NCBI GenBank assembly: GCA_022539475.1
Contig: VCMS01000010.1
Coordinates: 248,001-312,000, forward strand
Length of the DNA: 64,000 nt
Direction: 5' to 3'
Source: Gracilaria domingensis
Lineage: Eukaryota > Rhodophyta > Florideophyceae > Gracilariales > Gracilariaceae
The position numbers and the translations under genes are program-made. Of this stretch, positions 51,834 to 61,872 are shown one piece after another. The notes beneath the pieces are model-generated. The model was not told the origin of the DNA. It made no database searches and saw only the letters and a program-made list of their open reading frames with translations. Every line of letters begins with the position of its first letter. Within the stretch, counting starts at the first letter, position 1.

Positions 51834-52728
51834 GACCACCACAAAATTACTCCCAGTATTGGATGGAGAGATACATTGGTTCGACATTGGGTCGTATGAA
51901 TGCCAGAAGCCTTCCCGCCTCATCTTTGTTCAATGATGCAAAGTTTATAGAAGCTTATAAGATTCTTTTCGATGACACTTTCTTAGAGAATGACGATGAA
52001 AATACCCACAGCTCTCCAGACGGATACGAACTAAGGGGTGGGGAGCATCTGTATGTAGTGGGCGGGAATGCGAATCTTGACGACATTCTTTCTACATGTC
52101 TGAAGAGCTATCTCGTCAGAAAATATGACGGAATGGAAATCTCTGAGGCCATAGACATCCTTGATGATGTATACGAGGTTACATTTCGACCTCGTATCTG
52201 CTTTAGGAATGGCGATACTAGTCAGGTGGCCTGCTCACAGTTAGCACCTGATACTTTCAATGCTAGGAACTGTAGGTCACGTGAGAACTGGAATGTGGCC
52301 TACGAGATGGTTTCTGATGACTGTATCGAGGTATATTACGGTAGAGTTCTGTTGCTGTGGGAGTTCAAGATTCAACGTGACTTTTGTTCTAGATATAGGG
52401 TCATTGGCAGGATGCGTACGAGGTAGAGTTGATGCAATGGGTATTTGGATTGGAAGTGAACGAAAACTGCCAAGTATTCAAACGATGTCGCTCCTCCGAC
52501 GCGTTCGGAGCCAAAACTGTAGAAGACCTTTCCATTGTTTCTCGATTGATAGGAGTCGTAGAACACTTCGTCCCTTCCAGTTATGCTTGTCACTGTGGAA
52601 GTCATCGCTGCTACTTTATTGACGATATGCGCTTGTCGAAAGGCCTGCTAGATGACGCTCTGGAGTCGTCTCAGTCTCATGGACACGATCGCAAGGTGCT
52701 GCGAGGAATTAGAGGTCAATCACCGTGA
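51829..52728 (+). pseudogene. CACTA transposase, 3' part after the element E insertion
   Basis: With one TSD copy counted, the frame crosses the insertion site without a break: VLEC before the element is followed by GPPQNYSQYWMERYIGS, the position of the Tnp2 GP...ERYLG block. The frame then runs to TAG 52424-52426 (FNDAKFIEAYKILF, a DDE-like acidic stretch, YYGRVLLLWEFKI). A further piece 52429-52728 (QWVFGLEVNENCQVF) is probably the C-terminus in a shifted frame. No function expected. Confidence 0.7.
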
Positions 52729-53699
52729 ACGGTGTCGAGTACAGAACAAAAATATCCTCAAGTTTTATTCAGGTCGACTCAGCAATTGCCATAGATATGA
52801 TCCTACTTAACTTTCGATACGTCGCACCTGGGAATCAAGCCCCCAAACAGAACGGTCATCCCTTTGCTTCACACACTGACCTTCTATTGTGCCCTCGTTT
52901 TCTTTGAGGGAATAGCATAAGTTTTAGTTTCTCTGCCTATTGGCTTGGAGCATCATATTGTTCTTGCGTCTTGCGCCGCGCTTGATGTAACTTTGATACC
53001 CACGCAGACTCTACTTATGGTACTAGTGAACTTTCTGGGGCGTGATCATCCATGACTTTCGCCGTTTTTCTCTTTCTGTGGCCGCCACGCTGGCATATGC
53101 GCTGCTCTTGCATGAAAATCAGTCTTTGGACTCAGCGACTTCATTGCAAGTAGTTTCAGAGCTTGGTTTAGTGCCGCTTTACAATGGAAGTGGCGAAAGT
53201 AGCGGAGATTGATGGATTGTTGAATGAGTGCAGTGGGAGTTTTATGGGGTTGTGGAACCGGAACTGATATACCATGGAGTGCAAGCGGAATGTTTTAACT
53301 TGTGAAATTGAGGATAGAGGGAGTGCAGCTAGAGTACTAGGAATGTATCGAATTCAGGTTATATGGAGTGCAGCTGGAGTCCCAGGATTGTATCGAATTC
53401 AGGTTACATGGAGTGCAGCTGGAGTATTAGGGATGTGTGAAATGGAGGTTACGCGAGATAAACGTTGGTGCAATGTGCGTGCGCTCTGATGCTCACTCAT
53501 GGCAAGCTATACATCATTTTGGAACAAACTGATGGCTCTGAGGGTGCAATCTTCACGCACATCATGTGCCAAAAGTACTTGATTCTGAGCAATGAGAGGT
53601 GTCACTTTGGAACGCATGAGGAAGGCCACAGGAATGTCAGTGGATAGCGACGGTGTCAACATGCACTCCATATGAACTCCAGTTTATGAAGTAAACCTG
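52729..53699. other. Spacer with a 45-bp tandem repeat
   Basis: No gene recognised. Contains three copies of a 45-bp unit at 53321-53455 and a degenerate unit before it. The CACTA element's right end is expected somewhere here but was not found. Confidence 0.45.
53277..53455 (+). repeat. 45-bp tandem repeat (3 good units and a degenerate one)
   Basis: Units start at 53321, 53366 and 53411, each opening GAGTGCAGCT; a degenerate unit starts at 53277 and further GAGTGCAG at 53225. In the plus frame they encode a 15-residue repeat, S-A-A-x-V-L-G-M-Y-R-I-Q-V-x-W. Coding is doubtful. Confidence 0.8.
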
Positions 53700-53760
53700 T
53701 GGGTACTTGGCGACATTCTCTGGCATTATGATGAATAAATTGCCCTCCACCTGCAATCGC

Positions 53761-56100
53761 ATTTTTGCAAATTTTCTGGTACGGGACCGCGTTTCCAATC
53801 TGGTGCGGACTGTGACTTTGATTACCGCCAGTGCGGTGGCCCAAGCCTTGGTTACAAACTGGGTTTTTGTCTACGGACCGCCGATTGATTTGTTGTCCGA
53901 TAATGGACCGCAGTTTGCCGCTAAGTTCTTCCAGGACGTCTGCCGCATCTTGCGGATCCAAAACTTGTTTACGACAACGAATCATTCTCAGAGTAATAGG
54001 CAGGTTGAACGCTTTAACCGCACAATGCTCAATGCATTAAGGACGTTCGTTACCGAGCATCCGTCGGAATGGGATCAATACACCGATGCGGTGACATATG
54101 CCTACAATACGCAGGTTCATCGCACTACTCAGATCTCGCCGTTCAAGCTTGTGCTATCACGCGTTCCACCTTCGATGGCTATCGAGTCACACAGCCAACA
54201 ATGGATAGGTTCCCCTCGCTCCGCCTGCATAGGGACGCGTGGAAGGCTGGCTCACGAAGATTATTCCTACGGTTAAGAAGAACATCGCTAAGGCACAAGC
54301 CGCCTACAAGCAGAATTTCGACACGAGAGTGAACAAACATGCCCCTCAGATCAGGAAAGGTAGCTTTGCCTTCATACGGAAGGAATACTACAATCCCGAG
54401 AAGGAGAAGCGCCACAAGCTGTCTCCTATCGCGGATGGTCCCTACCGGGTCATTTCAGTTACCAACACTAGGGTTTTCCTTGACATTAAGGGCGAGTACG
54501 AGCATTTCTCGTGCGATCGCGAAACGCCTCCACCAACGCCTGCTTCTCAGAAGACGCAACCGGAAACGCCCGACACCGCTACGACTACTGTGGACCCAGC
54601 CGCCGAACTTCGTTGTCAGTATTGCCGCATTCTAACCGCGGACTTGCTGACTTGCCGGCTAAGCCGGAATCTCACCAGTCAGTCTCTGCTGCCGCTCATG
54701 TCTACACGCGGATACTGGACAGTCCAGGAATACGCATCACCGCACCCGACGCTCCACCTGAGGAGGGGGAGGAGGAGGCAAGTCGCTCGCTGTCGTTGTC
54801 GCCGTCGTCGATGGAATCGCCTTCGCAGGCCTCGATGTCGCACGCAAGTCGCGGTGAACGCACGAGGACGCGCGACGCACAGCCGGACAACCGGAAAGAA
54901 GCGAACATCGCGCAGCTATCGCGGAAGCCTGAGGAGAAACGAACCACTTCGGTAGAGCACGAAGCCGGAAACCCGGAAGAGTACCAGAGTGTAGCTGCTG
55001 CAGAAGCCACCGCTTGGCCCGCGGATGGTACTGTATTGCCGTCACGGACGGAAGGACAGGAGCCTGTCCCAGTTATGCAGCGTTAAACCGGAACGTCGGA
55101 AAAGGGTGCGGTAAACACCGCAACAGCCGCGTCGAACCCGGAAAATATACGGTTGCCGCAGCCGGAGACCGACCGCGGGAGCGCTAATGCATCAAGGAAA
55201 GCCGGAAGTCCGGGGGGAAAGTTGGTCGAAAGAGACCGTGCTGTTACGGCAGATCCGACTTCGGGAGATCTTAGTGAGGCATCGAGTGATAAAGCCGTTG
55301 AGAACACGGAGGAAACCGCCGATATGCCGAGCCGATACGTCACAATAAGTGGGAAGCAGCACAACGCTGCACGCGGGCACACAACGTGCCAAGTGTCTAG
55401 CTTCGCCGGCGATCTGCCTCCAGTGGAGGACAACAGCATACGAGCCGGGCACGTGCCTGCTGTAGAGCTTGCGGTCGCCGAAAACGGAAATTCTGAATTT
55501 GAATCGGCTGCGCACAGCCGTGCAACAGCGCAGGCCCCATCACCAGCAGTGAGTGGCGAAACGCCGCCACGGCGCGCACAACAGCACCACCCGCTGGCGC
55601 ACCGCAATGCCTACCGTTCACCCTCACGACGGGAGATCTCGCCGGAGCCCCGGAAGCTCGCTATTCGAGAAGATCAAAGTAACGTCACAGCCCGAAAACA
55701 CGGGAAGGAAATCAAGAAATCTGGAAGCCTGAATGTCAGGAGCACACAATCGTCACCAGGGCTACTTGGCGTACAGAACGCACTGCCATCACGACGGAAG
55801 CCGTTGGGCAACGATGCCCCCGACGGGAACGATAGCAGCGTCGCCTCAGAAGAGGACACGGTAACCGAACCGCACACCGAGCGGCGCGTCCTCGACAGGG
55901 AGTACATTATGGACCTTCTAGTCAGTCACGGCTACGCCTCTGATAGAGAGCTATTGTATCGAGTCCGTTGGTACGGCTGTCCTTTGTCGAAGGACACACA
56001 TGAGCTTATCCAGCATTTGCCTTGCTCTAAGGTCCTACAGTACCACCGTCGCACACGGACAGCGATACCGGCTACGCTGGACAAAGCCCAAGTGGGTTGA
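53761..56100 (+). pseudogene. pol: Element D integrase core and tail (interrupted)
   Basis: Begins RDRVSNLVRTV, then LLSDNGPQFAAKFF (second catalytic Asp) and NRQVERFNRTMLNAL (Glu); the first Asp is lost with the truncated 5' end. A frameshift near 54230 leads to GWLTKIIPTVKKNIAKAQAAYK, RKGSFAFIRKEYY and KLSPIADGPYRVI, matching the tail of B. A long low-complexity Ser/Arg/Glu-rich extension spans frames to 56100 with a stop near 55083, and ends in a chromodomain-like block (REYIMDLLVSHGY, LLYRVRWYGCP). Non-functional as a whole. Confidence 0.85.
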
Positions 56101-56531
56101 CCACCGACAGTTTGCGAGACATGCCGTCTCAGACGGAAAATGCCGCCTCACGCCGACGCAACTACGTTGATATCGAAATGACGCTCAATACGGGACCCAC
56201 TTGCTGAACAAACAAGCCGCGAAAATGCGGAAGCCACTTACAGTTGAGAAGAAGATGAGGAGGAAAGAAGCCTAGGAAAGAGGAGAAGAAGCCAGGACAC
56301 TGGGAAGCTTTATCGCTACAGCCGCTTCTACGGAAAGTTGGCCCTCTCTCGTGGGCCATTCGCAGCAGCCTTGAACGAGGTATTGCCCCCTGAGAAGCGG
56401 GAGAACAAGAAGAAAAATTTGAGCCAAGCCAGCAAGGCTGGAGAAGCTCACATCTAACTATTGAGTTTGCCCCTCATCATAGGGGTCTACTACGGATTAC
56501 GGTAGCCCGTCAGGGATCCCGAGCCGGACAG
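56101..56531. other. Spacer between the convergent integrase tail and antisense ORF
   Basis: Purine-rich plus strand (56220-56420), no gene. Element C has a comparable spacer of about 390 bp at the same place. Confidence 0.45.
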
Positions 56532-58331
56532 TTACGCGCCAGAAGGTCCAGCACCTGGGGTGCCCCGACTACCGGGAGCCCCGGAGAAGCGCTGTACCGC
56601 TATCGCTTGCAATTCAGACTCGTCGATCACCGTATCGGGAACGACCACTCCCACGCTTTGAAGGAAGTCGCGAATAACCGCCGCTCGTGCAGTGAGAGAG
56701 AAACTGCCGCCCCCGGCGGATACCACATCCTGAGGCCACGGCCCGGTCGGAGCGGGAGCCGCCCCAGCGGATGGGACAACAGCTACGACTTTGTCGTCGT
56801 CTCCCATCGCCTCGGGCTCCTGTACGACCTCCACGCCCCCTGGGCTCCCCCCATCCATGTGGATTTCTCCCTCGGCACGGTCATCACCGTCGTCGTCGAC
56901 GTATACGAACCCACGCGGGTGCCCTTCCGGGATATGACGCTTCTCTCGGCGGCGACCAGCCGCCTCAGCGGGACCAATCATCTCCCAAATCCATGGGTCA
57001 AAGTAGACGAAGTCGCCGGCGTTGACGTTCCGTCCCGGAGAACGGTCCGACTGCCGACGAACCCCGTCGGAAACCTGGTTAGCAGGAACCTCGTTCCAGT
57101 AAATCTGGTCAATGACGTCCACCATCGCGGTGGCTTCGCGCGAATTGCGGACCGAGCCAAGCACTTCGGAGATATCCACTGCATGGATTGCTTGCCGGAT
57201 GAGATTCGGGATGAACCACAGCCGGTACGAATCTTTTGTCTCGATGAGAAGGAAATGCGCAACGCGGACGGTCCATTCTGGCGCAAGGATGCTCCAAAGG
57301 CCGCGAGGCGGATCGTTCATGAAATAGGAGCCTATGTAAGTTAGGCAGGGCCACAGCTCTACGTGGCACCCTCGTGGAACTTCGACCGCAGGCCGGAACG
57401 ACGACAGCCGCAGGTATCGCCCATTATGGAAGTGTCGCGCGATGCGCTCAACCTCCATGCAGCGATACGGCACCAGTACCCCGAAGCGAGAATGCCATTT
57501 CCTCTCGAATCGGAGGCCTTCATGGAATTGAGACCGTGCAGGACGGCGAAGAAACCGGAACTCGGCACGAAGGATAGCCCGAGCCCACAGGATCAGCTCC
57601 TGCTGGGTCCGAACAATGTCCGAATATCGGTCGGTTTCGTCCAACGCATAGGGGAGGTGGTCGCCGTAGCCGACCTCGCCGAAAGTTCGGTAACGTGCCA
57701 CGTCATACTGGTACTGTGCCGGCACCGGATGCTCGTTCGGAGCTCGGAAGTGTCGCGCGTACCCAACGCGGGCCATCTCATTGCGAGAAAATTGTCTCGT
57801 CTCGTTTCCAGCTACGAACAGGCAACTCGGTGTGACCGCAACGCTTGCGATCCAGTCCCAGGAACTGGTAACGTCAGCAGGAAGCCCACCAGGGAGTTGA
57901 CCGTCGACAGCATACGAGTCGACGAGTTTGGTATCCCGAACGCCTCGGCGTCGAGCCAGGGAGCCTGGGATAAAAGAAAACTGTGCCGGCGCGGATCCCG
58001 GATGCGTAACGCGCCTGCAGTAGATATCCACCCAGCGTAGCTGGCATCTCGGCGTTGAACCAATCCCATACGGGCGCGGGACCAGCCTGAGCTGGAGCGT
58101 GATCTTGTCCGGAAGAACCCGGATTGGAGGCCGCTGCCGAAGAAAAGGCACAGACCGGAACGTCGGGTTGGAAACTTCCATACGTGCCGTCGAAGAAGGA
58201 TAGGCGTTGGGCGTGTTGGACATCGTGGGAGAGCTCGAGATAGCGAGGTTCGCTATTGACACCGGAGGTGTTGGTGGTTCCGAACAGTTCTCGGCAGACC
58301 CGTTTTGAGAGACTTTCTTATATACCTCCAT
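56532..58331 (-). CDS. Antisense ORF of element D (novel 599-aa family, intact)
   Basis: A continuous 599-codon frame, opposite to the pol of D. ATG 58331 lies upstream of the conserved TATA box (58326-58317), so if that box is used the true start is probably ATG 58223 (563 aa). The protein has a Ser/Pro-rich N-terminus, a conserved centre of about 350 residues rich in aromatic and Arg residues (DSYAVDGQLPGGL, YRTFGEVGYG, ILRAEFRFLRRP, TYIGSYFMNDPP, RSPGR..AGDFVYFDPW), and a Gly/Pro/acidic C-terminus. Homologous to the 20484-22295 ORF over the whole length. No known domain, zinc finger, catalytic motif or membrane segment was recognised. Long-term maintenance of an open frame argues for function; it might act in nucleocapsid, silencing suppression or regulation, all speculative. 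Confidence 0.75.
   Translation of the reverse strand: MEVYKKVSQNGSAENCSEPPTPPVSIANLAISSSPTMSNTPNAYPSSTARMEVSNPTFRSVPFLRQRPPIRVLPDKITLQLRLVPRPYGIGSTPRCQLRWVDIYCRRVTHPGSAPAQFSFIPGSLARRRGVRDTKLVDSYAVDGQLPGGLPADVTSSWDWIASVAVTPSCLFVAGNETRQFSRNEMARVGYARHFRAPNEHPVPAQYQYDVARYRTFGEVGYGDHLPYALDETDRYSDIVRTQQELILWARAILRAEFRFLRRPARSQFHEGLRFERKWHSRFGVLVPYRCMEVERIARHFHNGRYLRLSSFRPAVEVPRGCHVELWPCLTYIGSYFMNDPPRGLWSILAPEWTVRVAHFLLIETKDSYRLWFIPNLIRQAIHAVDISEVLGSVRNSREATAMVDVIDQIYWNEVPANQVSDGVRRQSDRSPGRNVNAGDFVYFDPWIWEMIGPAEAAGRRREKRHIPEGHPRGFVYVDDDGDDRAEGEIHMDGGSPGGVEVVQEPEAMGDDDKVVAVVPSAGAAPAPTGPWPQDVVSAGGGSFSLTARAAVIRDFLQSVGVVVPDTVIDESELQAIAVQRFSGAPGSRGTPGAGPSGA
58317..58326 (-). promoter_or_regulatory. TATA box of the antisense gene in element D
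   Basis: The minus strand reads GGTATATAAG, matching GTATATAAG at the same relative position in element C. It lies 57-66 bp from the LTR and about 95 nt before ATG 58223. Confidence 0.5.
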
Positions 58332-58369
58332 CGCGAGGGCAGTCGAGGCGACGGAGTCAGTGTCTCAGC

Positions 58370-58382
58370 CTGAGAGGGGGGA
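58370..58382 (+). promoter_or_regulatory. Element D polypurine tract
   Basis: GAGAGGGGGGAGA directly before the 3' LTR. Confidence 0.7.
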
Positions 58383-59217
58383 GATGTAGAGCAAAACGCC
58401 CTGGAGAGGGATGCACCGAGGTGCTTTTCATAGTTTGTTAATCCGTTACCGGCTCTGACACCTCATGTTATAAGAGGCTACTGTAGTGATGGTCCCATTT
58501 TGGGGTATGCCTAGGAAGGGTAGCGTTTCCGCACACATGTGCTGAGTTGGTCCGATGCCGGGTGCGCCGTGGCAAGCCGGCCCCGGTTACACAGGTGTAG
58601 AGTGTTGGCCGACAGCGCCGGATAGTTAGATATTTTTAGTTGATATTTTCAAGTGCTCTATATAGGTGGCGGCAGTTGCTGCCACTGTACCGGAAGTAAA
58701 CCTCAAGGAGGCCTTTGGATCTAGCTTATTGCCGCGTGCGAACGGTTTTTCGTCCGGGCTAAACCGCTGCATCCCGGGAGTTGCTATCCATCTTTGTCCC
58801 CGAGGAGTCCTAGATCGTCGTTAAGGCATCGTTTTGTTGTTTATTTGTTATTATTTCAGTCATACGGCTCTTGTTTCTCTGTTTCGTTATACAGATTTGG
58901 CCCAGTAGTTCCGGAACTTAAATCCAGTTTACCACGAGTCAGTGTTCCGCAGTGCGGCTTGTCTACTGATTCTCTGTTGTCTAATACCGTTGGGTGAATA
59001 TCCCCACTCTCTGTGGCTCGCCGGAACATCCGGATACCTACGCCGATTCTTCTTCTTTAACGCCGACTGCACGCTCAGATCGAGGTAAGCCAAACTTACA
59101 CTCGGCATCGGGCTGGCCCTATCATAAAGTTCTGCTGCTGCATCTTCTCCTATATAGAGCAGTTCTCGAAAAACCTGTCGGTGCGCTTTTCGTTACGCGG
59201 TTCTTGTTTGCCCACTA
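58383..59217 (+). repeat. Element D 3' LTR (right end not resolved)
   Basis: Begins TGTAGAGCAAAAC; the first 191 bp match 26820-27010. A TATATA box at 58658-58664 is followed by an inverted repeat (58666-58685). The expected GTTTTGCTCTACA end was not found, so the LTR is truncated or diverged. Confidence 0.6.
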
Positions 59218-60600
59218 GTGGGATTGCACCACAGAAAGACTTTACTGCCCACGACGGTTGCGCCACTGGCGAGCTAAGTACTACGCTTTCTAAAATTTAT
59301 AAATAATATTAACTAAAGCATGCACTGAATGTGAAAAATGCTCACGTGTAGAGTTTAACTTTACCTCAGGGTCACCGTGTCCCTCATGTCAGAACCGTCT
59401 CGATTGCAACCACCAGTTATTACTAGTCATATACTGGTGTGTACCAGACCAACTCGTGAGCGGTCTTTATGACTAAGTGCGGCCACAATCTTCGTAGATA
59501 AGCGATGCACTACAACTTAGACCAAATCTGTAAGTTCAGCATGCGATAAGCATCCCATTATCTTTCGTAGCAAACGTGAACATCGTGACAGAGTTATTTA
59601 CTTCAGTCTCGCAGCAAATAAAATATATACTCCTTGTTCAGGACCTGTCACATTTTACAAATTCATGCTTCATTATTTTCCTCTTTTGCACGAAGTGCTT
59701 TCTCGCGCACTTCCTACCAACAAGCTGGTTTTAGGTATATGGAACCTGCTGATTGGTACATCGTCAAAATGTACGGCTTTTAATTAGAACTAGACATTTT
59801 TCTTGACAAACAGTACCATTGGAGAATTAAAAAATTGAAAAAATACGCCGTGTCACCCGGCGCATTTATATTCGATTTTAGAGAAATCCCTTACATTAGA
59901 TTATCTAATGTCAACAAATTAAAATTGAGCAAAAAAACGTTTTGTGTCATCGCATCATTTTGGAGACAATGCCAATACATATCGTTAATCGTAAGTTGAC
60001 ATCATCCTGTGAAAAGCTTTGTTACTTCTTTTGAAAAAACGTTAGTACTACTAAAAATAGAATTGTAGAAGCAGAGACATAAATATTCTTTAAAATTCTG
60101 AAAGTTGTTAAGCATACTTTTAACCGCTTTTGTTTAAGATTAGTATTTTTTCCGGAGAATGTCTCGCGTTCCAAAAGTTTTCGACAAACTGATTTTTTAT
60201 TGGCTTCAATCAAGTAATATTTCAAATAACTTTAGAAGGTCATATACAGAACAATACGTTCTAACACCCTTCCGAACAAATGGACATCACAGGTAAACGA
60301 AAGAACTAAAAAACTATGGTTCTGCCTTATTGAAAGAAGTATACGGAAATTAACTTTTGCCAAACCTTGGATACTCTTCCTTACATTTTATTCGGATTTT
60401 TTATTATTGCTCGCTCTTATAGGCAATGATTAAACTACTATTAAAATATAGTGTAACGACAGCTTTGCTCTTTTTTTCTTTGAATCACTGGCATTATTCA
60501 TTTTTATTACTGTTACAGCCAAACCCATCGCATTCCAACTCTTTAATCGTAATGGCTACGTGAACGATTTAGTTTTTGTTTTTTCTTTAAACAAACTCTA
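59218..60600. other. AT-rich spacer
   Basis: No gene seen. Contains the GC hairpin at 59843-59865 and a 19-bp inverted repeat near 59891-59909. Short frames only. Confidence 0.45.
59843..59865. repeat. GC hairpin motif, inverted counterpart of 2757-2779
   Basis: Reverse complement gives ATGCGCCGGGTGACACGG, against ATGCGCCGCGTGACACGG at 2757. Both lie in AT-rich, gene-free DNA. Confidence 0.45.
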
Positions 60601-60611
60601 TCGAATTTTTA

Positions 60612-61099
60612 TTGCAAAGGAGCTTTGCGAGATTTTTCTTTTGGGGAAGCTTGCTTTTCAAAGCGCTGATTCGATTGAAAAATATTTGTCGTGGTGCAAT
60701 TGGAGCTCTTGTTGCAAATGGATCTGGGAGAGACCAACTCAGATGTAAGGAAACCGTTTTAATTGAACCCCAAGTTTTTGAAAGGGTGAAAGAACTTCCA
60801 ATCGTTCCCCTTCATTCTATCACGATGCACAAATGCCAATCGCTCACATTGCCATATTCAATAATAGACCCGCGTGAGACTTTTGTATGGGAGCACTCTA
60901 TGTCTCGTTTTCACGTTCGCCATCATTGGAAAATATCTTGCTAATAGCTCCGGTTACGGTTTCTCTTCTGAACAAGTTTAAGGCACAAACGAAGATCATA
61001 TTGCAACGTTTGCAAGACATTCAAAGTTTGTCTTCGTCAATACGGGAATTCAATGATTTCATAAAACATAGAGAGGATACGTTAACAATGAATTTATAA
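60612..61099 (+). pseudogene. PIF1-like superfamily 1 helicase, C-terminal fragment
   Basis: In the frame from 60612: NICRGAIGALVANGSG resembles the NL...GLVNG block, and LPIVPLHSITMHKCQSLTL resembles the AITIHKSQG motif V region of PIF1 and viral helicases. After a frameshift near 60885, GALYVSFSRSPSLENILLIAP matches the motif VI region (YVALSR). The Walker motifs and N-terminal two-thirds are absent. The fragment could stem from a Helitron, a virus-like element or a host PIF1 gene; I see no Rep domain here. Confidence 0.7.
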
Positions 61100-61835
61100 A
61101 AAATAAATCGCAAAATGCTGTCTTTTATTGAACAAGGTTAACATTTAATTAAACAACACATGACATGAACATTGTTAGGCCCTCCCGCGAAAAGAAGTGG
61201 GGTACGGCTGTTTTAAAGAAGCTTATCGTAGTTTTCTAAGTTCGTCTATCTCTAGAATAAGCGATGTGGTACCTGACATGGCTACAAAGAATGACTTGCT
61301 GTCTTATTTAACTGGAGCTAAAAGCAAATCACGGTGATTAAGCAAGTTATAAGCTTAAGCGCTACGTATTATGACATCAAGCTTTTCGATTTCCAAAATG
61401 GAAAAACATTCAACCCCTGATATTCACTACATCTATAGCAAAAACAAAATCACTATTACATTACAAGTATGTTCTGGGAGCTTTGCACTGCCTTTCTATA
61501 TGGAGAAGCTTGCTTCTCGAAACTCTGATTTGTCTTGTTGTAAATAAGACAGGATGCAAATACGTGCAGTCCCTAAAACACCCTATTTCCCGCAGCTTCC
61601 AGAGTACACCCGTCTGTATTACATTGACTTAACATAGTGCGAGTCTGTAAAAAGGTTTTATTAGTCTGATTATACTCCCTTTGAAAAAAAGAGCGTTCTA
61701 CTTAAAACCGGTAAATTTTGAGTGTGCAGTCGACAATGCCAATCAGTACCAAAAAAATTGCACCATTGCCCTAGGTTTAAGATTCTTTCTATTGGAGAAG
61801 CTTCTTTTTCAAACCACAGATACTTATACTTTCGA
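60640..61835 (+). repeat. Three dispersed copies of a roughly 50-bp motif
   Basis: Copies near 60622-60673, 61479-61531 and 61779-61831, each with GGAGAAGCTTGCTTTTC or a close variant (GGGGAAGCTTGCTTTTC, GGAGAAGCTTCTTTTTC) and similar flanks (CTTTGC before, ACTCTGATTTG after). The middle copy contains the palindrome GAGAAGCTTGCTTCTC. The first overlaps the helicase relic. Confidence 0.55.
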
Positions 61836-61872
61836 AGAATAGCTAATACTTCTTTTTGGATAGGAAGTTGGG
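61100..61872. other. AT-rich spacer between helicase and kinase relics
   Basis: No gene; includes two of the three motif copies listed separately. Confidence 0.4.

Larger units (their letters stand above)
53700..59217 (+). mobile_element. Element D: truncated Ty3/gypsy element with intact antisense ORF
   Basis: The 3' part of a gypsy element of the same family as B and C: integrase core to C-terminal tail on the plus strand (53.76-56.1 kb), a 599-codon ORF on the minus strand (58331-56532), a polypurine tract and the start of a 3' LTR at 58383. The first part (gag to RNase H) is missing on this side. The right end of the LTR was not found; 59217 is a guess. Confidence 0.75.
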
